Shown: positions 48,241-57,284 of the stretch, piece after piece
Position numbering within the stretch: position 1 is the stretch's first letter
Layout: every line of letters starts with the position of its first letter
Source of the DNA: Thinopyrum elongatum
Taxonomy: Eukaryota > Streptophyta > Magnoliopsida > Poales > Poaceae
NCBI GenBank assembly: GCA_011799875.1
Contig: CM022303.1
Location: 734,075,321-734,139,320, forward strand
Length of the DNA: 64,000 nucleotides
Direction of reading: 5' to 3'
Notes under the pieces: model-generated
Seen by the model: only the letters and a program-made list of their open reading frames with translations
Told to the model about the DNA's origin: nothing
Databases searched by the model: none
Made by a program: the position numbers and the translations under genes

Positions 48241-51200
48241 TGTCTCGACGCATCAAAAGCACAATTCACAATAACGCATCAAAATCACAAATAGTCTACA
48301 GAAAATGCACAATGCACGACACGCTTCTTTCCTGGTCCAAACTTTTAGGTTTGTTTTCTCGAATACGCAAAAGTTTCGCACACAAACCACGTACACAACT
48401 AGATGGCGTGGGGGCGCGACGTAGTGCAGCAGCCCAGGACTTGGCCTCCTCTCGAATGGCGCTGAACAGCAGCCCAGGACGTGAGATCGACGATTTCTTG
48501 GCCTCGAAGACACAGGCATTACGTGCCTTCCATAGGAACCAGGCCGTGAGAATGATCATTGAGGATATTCCTCGCCGCTGCCCGGCAGGCGCCGCGTCAT
48601 GGGAGTTGTCGTTAGCGCCGGGTGGAGGTGTCATCGCACGGCACCAAGAAAGCACCTTGTGCTACACTTGTCGCGAGAAAGGGCAGCCCACAAGAAGATG
48701 ATGCATAGTCAGGCTCCTGATAACACAAGACGCAGCGGGTGCATGCGGAAGCCTGCGCCGGAGCAGTCGGCCGGCGGTCCAACACCGGTCCTGGAGGGCG
48801 AGCAATATGAAGATCTTGGTTCTCAGCGGCACCCACGTCTTTCAGTTCAGCAGCATCGCCGTGGCTGCTGATCGGCGATGCTGCTTGTGCGGGCGTTGCC
48901 CTTATCCTCCCTTGGAGCCGCTGGAGAGGCGTCGGAAGCGACGCACGAGCTGCTGAAGTGCTACACCTACGCGCTTGGGTGCAGGACATCCATGGCGCGC
49001 TTGGTGTGGAGGCCACCTTACAGTACTTGGAGCTTTGGACGCGCCTCCGGCACTTTGAGCTCTCGGCTGAGCCTGATCAGTTGTCTTGGAAGATGACCGC
49101 CAATGGATCCTATTCCGCCGCCTCTTGCTATTCGGCGATGCTGCTTGGGCGGGCTTTGCCCTTATCCTCCCTTGGAGCCGCAGGATGGCTGACGTGTGGC
49201 CATCCGCGGCGCAGGCGCGCGCACAGCTGACACGGGGAGGAGGGAAGCGGAAGGTTGAAGGAGAGGGGGCGATAGGCTGGGCCTGGCACTATGGCCAACA
49301 TGCCTAAGTGCACAGGGGCAGTCTTCTGTTTTTCATTTTCTTTTTTTGTTTCTTTTATTTTCTTCTATTTTCTATTTAATTTTCATAGCAGATGAATTTT
49401 GCTAAACATGAAACTTTGCTCATAAGGCTTTGCAATATGGTGGTGTTGCACAAAAAGTTTCAAGTCATTTGGAAGGGTTCAAATTTGTGCTTATATTTAA
49501 ATGGGTTAAACAAGTGCTGCTGGTCCACTTAAATAGTTGCTGTGCTCAATTTAAAATTTCAAATGAGCTTGGTTTCACCATGACAATTACTTGGGGATTA
49601 TTTGGAATCATGCCAACATTTTTGTTGGACTGTTTGCAGAAATAATTTTCTGACTTATATTTTTAAATTTGAATTATGACTTGGCTTTGAAACAAATGGC
49701 AATTAGCAAGATAATTGTGATGAAATGGCAACTTAATTAACAAGGTAACAGTGCTTATTACATGGGGGTGTTATAGGTAGGGATCTGTCTTTTGGAGCCA
49801 AAGCCATCGCGTACGAAGTGCAATGCCCATCAGATGGAGATCATGGATACTAAGGCCACCTAGCTGGATGTGGCGGCACACGCGCTACAAATTCACTATG
49901 CATTGACCCCCATTGGCGTTCTTGCTGCCGCACCAAAGGAAACCACGGCGGATGCGATCAGCCTTCTTGAGAGTTGCGGCATTCATCGAAATGGCCATTA
50001 AGGTTTGCATCGGAGTTGCACTGAGCGTGTGGCGCACAAGGAGCAGGCGAGCATCCTTGGGATGGAGGCTAGCCTTCCATGTGGGAAGTTGGCCCTCCAA
50101 CTGGTCAAGCAAGGGCTGTAGAGCGGGGTGTGGCAACTTCCGAATGGAGAGGGGGAGCCCGAGGTATGGAATTGGGAACTCCTGCACCGGGCAGGCGAGA
50201 CCATCATGAATGGCCTAGATATGATCTTCTTCACACCGGATAGGGGTAGCTGAGCACTTGGCGAAGTTCGTCACGAGCCCGGAGGCGGCGCCGAAGATGC
50301 GTAGGAGCTCTCTGATCGCTCCCAAGTCATGGGGTCGGGGCGGGAAAAGACCACCACGTCGTCAACATAAAGGGAGATGCTGGAGGCCATATGATGATCC
50401 GTGAGCCGCTGGAGGATGCCCGTGGAAACCGCACGCTGGATCACGATGAGGACATCGATCACGATGATGAAAAGCATTAGAGATAAGGGGTCGCCTTGCC
50501 GCATCCCCTTGCGATGCCAAATCAGCGGCCCCGGAGTGCCATTGATCAGGACACAGGTGTTGGCGGTGGAAAGAAGGATGGAGATCCACTAGAAATAGCG
50601 CCCCACGAAGCCAAGGTAGAGGAGGACCTCGAGGAGAAAATCCCAGGAAACATAATTGAATTCCCTAGCGATATCGAGTTTGAGGAGTACTCGTGGGACC
50701 CGAAGGGAGTGGAGCTGCTTTGCGGTCTGCTGCACAAGGAAGAAATTGTCGTGGATGCACTGGCCGCTGATGAACGCACTTTGATTCGTCGACACCAATG
50801 TGGTAAGTCTTGGTGCTAACCGAAGTGAGAGCACCTTCGCTACCACCTTCGTGAACAAGTGGATGAGGCTGATCGGCCAGTAGTCGAAGAGGGAGGCCGC
50901 CTCCGGCTTCTTGGAAAGGAGGGTGATCAGGGCCTGGTTAAGCCCTTGGAAGCTCCGGCCATTCATGTCATAGAATTTCTGGAAAGCCTCACAGAAATCT
51001 GCCTTGATGATATCCTTTTTGGAGAGGAGGGTGATCAGGGCATGGTTAAGCCCCCGGAAGCTCCAGCCATTCATGTCATAGAATTTCTGGAAAGCCTCAA
51101 AGAAATCCACCTTGATGATATCCCAGCAGCTAACAAGGAGCTCAGATGTGAAACCATCCGGACCGGGCGCCTTCCCAGCCGGCAGCCGCTTGATTGCTTC

Positions 51201-51290
51201 CCAGATCTTGGCCTCGTAAAACAGTTTCTCAAGTTCCGCGAGGTCAAAGACCCTAGGGCAAGGGTGAATGCCCGCTCGTCCTCCACACCC
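48240..51290 (-). pseudogene. L1-like LINE, reverse transcriptase to 3' end, copy 2 and unduplicated part
   Basis: The longer, more ancestral version of the LINE. On the minus strand, from the 5' side: RT with FDYWPISLIHLFTKVVAKVL (about 50890-50950), SAFISGQCIHDNF, LLKLDIAREFNYVSWDFL (about 50625-50680), RQGDPLSLMLF (about 50470-50504) and the catalytic YVDD (about 50363-50375). Next come YLGLPLSIRK (about 50150-50180) and the RRGFLWCG region. The zf-RVT and C-terminal part lie at 48300-48800, with the same LTR-like insertion (about 49150-49780) and inverted segment (about 48873-49150) as in copy 1. In plants the L1-type RT copies element RNA at nicked target DNA. Frameshifts, stops and a 108-bp internal duplication make it inactive. 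The endonuclease and ORF1 are not visible. Confidence 0.85.
50915..51123. repeat. 108-bp in-frame tandem duplication in LINE RT
   Basis: gtgatcaggg recurs at 50923 and 51031 with matching flanks. On the minus strand the 36-residue unit containing EAFQKFYDMNG and LNQALITLLSKK occurs twice in frame. The copies differ at several bases. Confidence 0.9.
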
Positions 51291-51299
51291 AGGAGACTG

Positions 51300-51950
51300 G
51301 AGAAGTGGTCAAATATAAGGAGTTAAGGTATAGGGGGCCATTTGAGGGGCTAAGCTTCTCCAACCTATGCATGGCTTGTACTTTCTCCTCCCACTCCCAC
51401 TCTTCCCATTGCACCATTCCTAGTATGTACATCTCATTTAACCTCAAAAATGGAGTTGCCGCCGGTTGAACGAATCCAGTCCCAGCACGCCTGATGCACG
51501 GAGCACGTTCTACCTTAAAGAACTATATGTACGGGAGTTGACACACCACATTGGAAAGTTGTGTGCACCAAGCCAAGTCAACAAACATAAGATATGTCAA
51601 GTTGTTGAGGGGCACCATGGACGCATACATCATCCAAGTTGGGAGTTGCTTGCCAAAATAACCACCAATTGTAATATTATCTATACTGGGCGGAGGGGAG
51701 AGCTCATTGAACACCTTCCCGATTTGTCGCTGCTCTGCTCTTCCTCAAGGACTCCTTTATCTTTTATGAACCCATAATTTTCCAGTATACTGGTGCGAAA
51801 TAAAGACAGTCCGATAAGATGCTTTTTTATCACCAAGCCTAGCATTAGCAGCAAACGAGGCAACAGATTCATTCTCCAATTCATATAAAATAAGGAATCT
51901 GAGTTGGGAAAGAGACTCACTCGTCCAAACTGCACCATTCACCATCTATG
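51300..51950 (-). pseudogene. NLR leucine-rich-repeat fragment
   Basis: The minus strand encodes, in three frames, pieces typical of the LRR end of grass CC-NBS-LRR immune receptors: LSQLRFLILYELENESVAS (about 51860-51920), FNELSPPPSIDNITIGGYFG then QLPTWMMYASMVPLNNL (51714-51590), and ATPFLRLNEMYILGMVQWEE then WEWEEKVQAMHRLEKL (about 51470-51350). NLRs are cytoplasmic or nuclear sensors of pathogen effectors. No NB-ARC motifs are present, and at least two frameshifts and a stop separate the pieces. A LINE fragment abuts one side and a retroposon 3' end the other. The identification is from remembered family wording and needs a search to confirm. Confidence 0.6.
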
Positions 51951-51984
51951 TGGGCTCGAAACCAATTTAGTTTCCTCATATTTG

Positions 51985-52518
51985 TTACCGAAAAAGGCTT
52001 TCGCCCCGCTTTATATATAAAGCAACAACCATCAACAACCCGATACAAACACACGCCACCACAACACACGCACACACCCAAGGCAGGATACATAGGAGCT
52101 GAGTGCAACAACACCACTCCCTACCACTACAAGAGCTACCAGGGTCCTCAACCGTGAACATGCCACCGCGAAGAGACGAAGCCGCATACGACGAACCGTG
52201 AGCTCCAAGGTGGCGCCTTCAGGAAGGTTACGACACCAGGGCTCCGCCACCGCCCGATCCGAGGATCAAGGTTTCCCCTGGAGCAAAACGACATACAATG
52301 AGAACCACGACGATGCCTTCAAGAAGGGGACGAACTTCGCCGCCGCCGGCCTGCCCGAAGACAGAACATGTTTTCACCCCGGCCAACACTCACTGCCACC
52401 GGCATAGGTACGGACGCTGCACCACCGCCACCGAACATCACACACCGGCCACCACGCCGCCCACATGGCCATGGCCACCGGGCAGCACCTGAGCCACGGG
52501 CTCCGCCCATGAGCACCG
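51985..52518 (-). mobile_element. non-LTR retroposon, minus strand, 3' part
   Basis: The minus strand ends TATATAAAGCGGGGCGAAAG followed by CCTTTTTCGG near 51985, a 3' end I associate with Triticeae LINE-derived retroposons. Upstream it is GC-rich without a recognised domain. It is interrupted at 52518 by a copia solo LTR and resumes at 54658. No target duplication was found. Confidence 0.5.
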
Positions 52519-54072
52519 TGTAGGAGATATGCCTTAGAGGCAATAATAAATGTTATTGATTATCTCACTGTTCATAATTAGGTTTATGTTCCATGCTATA
52601 ACTGTTATGGTTATCGAGTCTGCAATATCCACGAGGCTCGGAGGAAGACTCATATGCACGTGTGGAATAATAAACGGTAAAATGTATTCCTAGTCTGGCC
52701 TCTAAGAGTAGCTCAAGTGTTGCATGCTGGTTCTGTTTTCCTGATCATGGGCATGTCTATGCCAGCAACTTTGAGGGCACAATGTTAGAAGAACATTTGT
52801 GTTGAATCGACCCGAATTGATGTTATGCTATGAGATGCTTTCATCACAAGTAAATGGTTAATAACACAGAGATGGTTAATGTTTGCATAATTCCTTAGAC
52901 CATGAGAGTATCAAGTTTCTTCACACTTGCTTCATGAACTTTGGGGTTTGTTAAACGTCATCCGTAAATGGGTGGCTATTACGGCGGCTTACGGGTTCAT
53001 GGAAAAGTGTGTCAAGTAACTTGATAGCTCGAGATTGGGATTTGCTCCTCCAACGATGGAGAGATATCTCTGGGCCCTCCCGGTGTTACGGTATCCATCA
53101 TCGTCTGGCCAGACACTTTGTGATTTGATCACGGGGATGCCGGAACACGGTAACGAGAAAAGAGAACAATACTGGTAACGAGATAACTGGCATAGTGGAC
53201 AAGTTGTTGATCCACGGGGATGCCAACATGTCTCACCTCGGGTATTTGTAACATATCGCGAAGCAACAGGAATAGCACACGGCAACTGGAGGTTCACTCG
53301 AATATTGATTCGTGTGGGTATAGGGGTCAATATGGGTGTCCACGGCTCCGATGTTGATCATTGATCGGAAGGGGTTCCGGGTCATGTCTATACTTCACCG
53401 AAACTATAGGGTCACATGCTTAAGGGTCATATATCTGCTGAATACTTGACATGGAGTCTGAGATAAAGTATCCGGAAAAAGTTTTGGAGACAGCGGAAAA
53501 GTTCCGAAGAGAGAGGTCACCGGATGAGTTCCGGTAAAACTGTGTTGTTTCAGGGGATACCATTAAGTCAAATTGGTTTCGGCACATGCCTGATAATTCT
53601 TGAAGGGTGCCAGAATCATTCTGGAAACTTCTGGGAATTTTCCGGAAAAAAAACCGGAAATGTTCCGGAGCTGCCGGAACCACTTCAGATGCTTTTTGCA
53701 GATGAAAATCACTAATCCGGAATTGTTTCGGAACGCATTGAAAATTACTTTAGTGGGTACTGGAAATGTTATAAGCCCACAGAAATATTTTCAGTTCGAA
53801 CGGACGCTAAAAAATGTCGTCATGAATAGTAAAAGTGCTTTTTTGAAATTTTTGGAAAACCACCTTTTGCGATATTTCCAAAAGAATTCTAGAAGGGCTT
53901 GGGGGCCAAGGAAGTCCCTCATGGGGGGGCCCCCATGGAGTGGCCGGCCAAGGGTGGAGCTCCTCCATGGAGCTCCCCATGGAACCCTCTTTCCCTTTTA
54001 TACCCTTTGTGTATGACATAAAGTGGAGGCACTTTTGGTATTTTGAATACCCATCCTACCCCTTGGTTTTCC

Positions 54073-54080
54073 TATAAATA
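54073..54080 (+). promoter_or_regulatory. copia LTR TATA box
   Basis: TATAAATA in tttcctataaataggaggtg, upstream of the micro-repeat region of the solo LTR. Confidence 0.55.
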
Positions 54081-54303
54081 GGAGGTGAGGAGGCTGCCCA
54101 AACCATCATCCCTTGCTCTCATACACATGCCATAGACTTGTCTGGCTTCTCTCTCCCTCCCAGCGAAATAGTTTCCTAGAGCCGAAAGGCTGTCTGGGTT
54201 CCGGCAGGAACTAGTTCTAGACGGCGAAGCCCTGCCGGATAGGTGACACCGTATATGTGCAACTCTGTAGAGAGATCGTTGTTTCGGTCTTAGTTCGAGA
54301 GTG

Positions 54304-54457
54304 CCTCCCAAAGGTCTGTCCGAGTGACCGTCCGAGTTTCGAGGGTCCTCCCGAAGGGCTGTCCGAGTGACCGTCCAAGTTTCGAAGGTCCTCCCGAAGG
54401 GCTGTCCGCGACACCGTCCGAGGGACTATCTGACCGCCTCCCGGAGGGCTGTCCGAG
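54304..54457. repeat. four-copy micro-repeat in copia LTR
   Basis: cctcccgaagggctgtccga-type units start at 54304, 54347, 54390 and 54437, separated by gaccgtccgagtttcga phrases. There is one copy more than in the solo LTR at 17179. Confidence 0.8.
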
Positions 54458-54657
54458 GGGCAGATGAGGGTATACATCCTCGCGGTTGGGAGGTTGTAAA
54501 TCCTAGCTGCGGGGATCTGCACCACCGATCGTCATCGACTCTACTTCCTCTGTGCTACGAGTCGGTAAAGAAAAAGATCAAACCTTGTATGCAGTCTCCA
54601 TAGTGGTCCTGGGCTGGTGCGTAGGTCGGAATTTTTTTTTCTGCTGCGTTCCCTACA

Positions 54658-55675
54658 GACCGCACTTCCACCACCAGAGCCGCCGCCCCGGCATCCAAGA
54701 CCGTCCCACCACCCTCACCATGGTCCACCAACGCTGCTACTGATAAAGGGGCAGAAGGCCCCTCCTTCCGCCCCCAAAAAGCGAGACCTTTGGGCAAGTA
54801 CGGGGCCCAGCCGGCCGGAGCAGGGCAGGGGAAGGCCACCGGCGGCTGCCGGCCAAGCCGTAGCCAGCTCGCCATTTCTCGAACCGGGACCCGGGACGCC
54901 ATCACCACCCCTGGCAACAGCAAAACCCGAAGGCACCCCTGCCAACTCCTCGGAGCACCCCTGCCACCGTGGCCAGCCAAAGGCAAGACGAGTCGAGCCG
55001 CCGTGCACCACCCGTCGGGCGCGCCTCCAACCGCAGATCCGAGCACCCCATGTATCTGGAGGAGGGGGTCGAACAACCGCCACTGCGCTGCCACCCCGAC
55101 TAGCCGAGAAGGCCCCGGTCGAGGTAGCCGCCCGCAGCCCTAGCCGCCTGCGGCCCACGCCGCCGCGAGGTCAGATCTGGCCGATCCACCGCCACGCTAG
55201 CCACGGACGCCGTCCACGACCCCCAGCCCGCACCACCACCTCCCACCTCCACCAGTCAAGATGGCCACGGCGGAGGTGGCCGCTTGCAGACCGCGCCGCC
55301 CTCGGCCCGTGCCGCCCGCAGGGCAGATCTGGCCGAGCCGCCGCCGCATCCAGCCCCCGGGCACGCTCCGCCGCCTCGCAGCCCGCCACACCCCAGCCAA
55401 GCCCGCACCCATCACCGTGCATGCTAGCCGCCGCGTCACCGCACCCCAAGCCCGCGCAACATCCCGGCCCTTCGGCGCCGGCCCGCGCCAACCCCTCCGA
55501 GCGGGGAGACGAGGAAGCCCCGCCGCTGCCAGCGCCGGCGAGGGAGGAGGTGGGTGGAGGAGACCCCCGGTGGCGCGATCTAGGGATTCCTTCCCGTCGC
55601 CACGCGGGGGTGACGAGGGAGGGGGAATGAGCCGAGCTAGTTTTCTCTGGCCGCAACTTACAGAAACTAAATGAA
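54658..55675 (-). mobile_element. non-LTR retroposon, minus strand, 5' part
   Basis: Continues 51985-52518 across the copia solo LTR. It is very GC-rich, so long ORFs occur on both strands (337 codons plus at 54617-55630; 192 codons minus at 55171-55749). None has a recognisable domain, and the proline/arginine/alanine-rich translations look compositional. I read it as untranslated or ORF1-like retroposon sequence. Confidence 0.45.
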
Positions 55676-55682
55676 CTCTCAC

Positions 55683-55915
55683 TGGAACCGGGCCACGTCG
55701 GGATGATCGTGTCCGATCCATCCAAGGCCGCTCCACCTGCTCTGACCATAGGCGTGGGGAGGCCGCCTACGCGAGGAGGGGTCGGAGTAGAGCAACGTCG
55801 TGAGGGATCAACTCCTGCTGGAACAAGGGCCGCTCCGGGATGGCCATGTCTGATCCATCCGAGGCCGCTCCACCTGCTCTGACCACAGGCCGCCGGCGCG
55901 AGGAGGGGTCGGAGT
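55683..55915. repeat. two-copy direct repeat, about 135-bp spacing
   Basis: Both copies share tccgatccatcc/tctgatccatcc, gccgctccacctgctctgac, and gcgaggaggggtcgga, starting near 55683 and 55817. The copies are visibly diverged. Confidence 0.7.
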
Positions 55916-56921
55916 CCCTCTTAATCGTTAGGGCTCGTCCTTCCCAGAGATGCCGCACGCGTATGAGAGCTGGTGTACGGCGGTTCGTCACCACGGAGGT
56001 CAGCTACGCGCTCGTGTTCGGCGGCTGCGTACATCCCGTCCCACCCGACGGCACGCGTATGGCGTCCTGTGTGCGTCGGCCCGGATCGACCACGGCCTGA
56101 GGCGGGCCTGCTCCTAGCGGCTCGGTTGACGGTCTCGCAAGAGACTCTCGGCATATGGATTGTTGCGGTGGATGTGGTGGTGCACGGGCAATTTGATCTG
56201 CCCTGTTTGATACCGCTGCGGACGCACATGATGCCGGCATGGATCAGGACTGATCTGATGCTTGATGGCAGTTCTTCGGACTTTCGGTGGTTGTCGATAC
56301 GGTGGTGGTTGGCTGAGTGCAGCTCTGATCCGCTCGACGGCCTTCGGAAGGCATGCCACCGTTGGTGGATGGTTGGGCGGCTACAGACGGCGATTTGACG
56401 CAGAGGGTATGGTTGCGCAGCGGCGTGGTGGATTCTAGTCCAGTGCATGTAGCTGCTGGGATCGTGGAAAATGGTGGCGATAACACATGATTGACTTCGA
56501 TTTGGTGGTGCTTCTAGTACCTGGTCTTGAGCTCCGGGATGAAAATCCTAGGTCTAACCCAAGTTGGTTTTACCTGGCAATGGCGATGTTTTTGCGTCGT
56601 TACCTTGTTGAAGGCATTGCATGGATATGCTCGGACTTGCTTCTTCAGGGTGAAAACCTAGTTTCTGATCATTGGTTGTTGGATCCGGTGACGGCGGTGT
56701 TTGAGCATCGTTCCCTTGTTGAAGGCGTTGCTGTTGAAGAACTTTTTCGTTGTCCTTGTGGTCTTGTATGACTTTGCTTTTTGCCGGTGTATTTTTAGTG
56801 TCAGTGCGTGGTGTTGGCTGTGTGCATCCTAACTATGCAGAGGCCGAGTGTGTGCTCTTTGTGTTTGTATTTTCTTGATGCTTCATTTTGAGTAATAAAA
56901 TCCACCCTTTATTGAAAAAAA
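55683..56921 (+). mobile_element. poly(A) non-LTR retroposon, plus strand
   Basis: The 3' end is gagtaataaaatccaccctt followed by tattg and a run of 8 A (56914-56921), with a polyadenylation-like AATAAA at about 56894. This ending recurs in Triticeae non-LTR retroposons. The 5' side begins with a two-copy repeat (55683-55915). No RT domain is seen, so it is truncated or non-autonomous. It lies next to a minus-strand retroposon in roughly opposite orientation. Confidence 0.6.
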
Positions 56922-56932
56922 ATGCAATGTTA

Positions 56933-57280
56933 TGCATGCTTCTCCGGCGCGACATCCTTAGCCCGCCCTTCATCCGTCGTGTCACATGTGGCCAGCGCCA
57001 AATCGTGCCTCCTTGCATCATCACCTATCTCAACACCCACAACAACATGGACGATCCGCCGTCACCCTTCTCTTTGATCCACCCAGCCACGTCGGCCGTT
57101 GTGTTGTTTCCCGACAACCATCTATCCCCTTTCATGCCGTGCAACGTGGATGACCTCCTTGGGGAGTACTGTCATATGGCGTCCCACGGTGGCCTCGTCC
57201 TCCTACGCCGTCACCACGCCTCTAGCAGCCGCTCTGCCCTGTGCATGTACGACCCCATCATCGGCCATCACACCATGTAA
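56933..57280 (+). pseudogene. F-box-family-like gene fragment
   Basis: The plus-strand frame from about 56936 reads MLLRRDILSPPFIRRV, then VPPCIITYLNTHNN, PPSPFSLIHPATSAVV and GGLVLLRRHHASSS, ending YDPIIGHHTM and a stop at 57278. This resembles the region after the F-box in a large family of grass F-box proteins, where such a segment precedes a beta-propeller-like domain. The F-box and the rest are missing: a poly(A) retroposon abuts the 5' side and LTR-like DNA the 3' side. F-box proteins are substrate adaptors of SCF ubiquitin ligases. The frame is open but too short to be functional. Family identity is uncertain. Confidence 0.45.
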
Positions 57281-57284
57281 TATG

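Larger units (their letters stand above)
27023..50213. repeat. 23.2-kb tandem segmental duplication, unit 2
   Basis: Direct repeat of 3867-27022. At the start, LINE sequence (catcatgaatgg) passes into LTR A sequence (ccctcgaaccgaag) with a 2-bp overlap. At the end the LINE continues uninterrupted through 50213 (reading EEDHI*AIHDGLACPVQEF on the minus strand). Unit 2 is about 35 bp longer, mainly from the altered tract at 48365-48480. Confidence 0.97.
52519..54657 (+). mobile_element. copia solo LTR, 2.1 kb
   Basis: It starts TGTAGGAGATATGCCTTAGA and ends CGTTCCCTACA, with no internal region. Flanks are caccg (52514-52518) and gaccg (54658-54662), a 4/5 match taken as a decayed 5-bp target duplication. 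It belongs to the same LTR group as 17179-19176. It has a TATA box (54073-54080) and four micro-repeat copies (54304-54457). Confidence 0.85.

Noticed and set aside
3867..50213. Duplication as simple misassembly of two haplotypes
   Set aside because: Not excluded, but disfavoured: the junction is base-precise with microhomology and both parental joints are present. Long-read and depth checks would settle it.
3867..50213. Duplication by unequal crossing-over between repeats
   Set aside because: The two edges are a copia LTR and a LINE with no shared sequence beyond 2 bp.
54617..55749. 337-codon plus and 192-codon minus ORFs
   Set aside because: Overlapping frames on both strands of a very GC-rich retroposon; no motif recognised.
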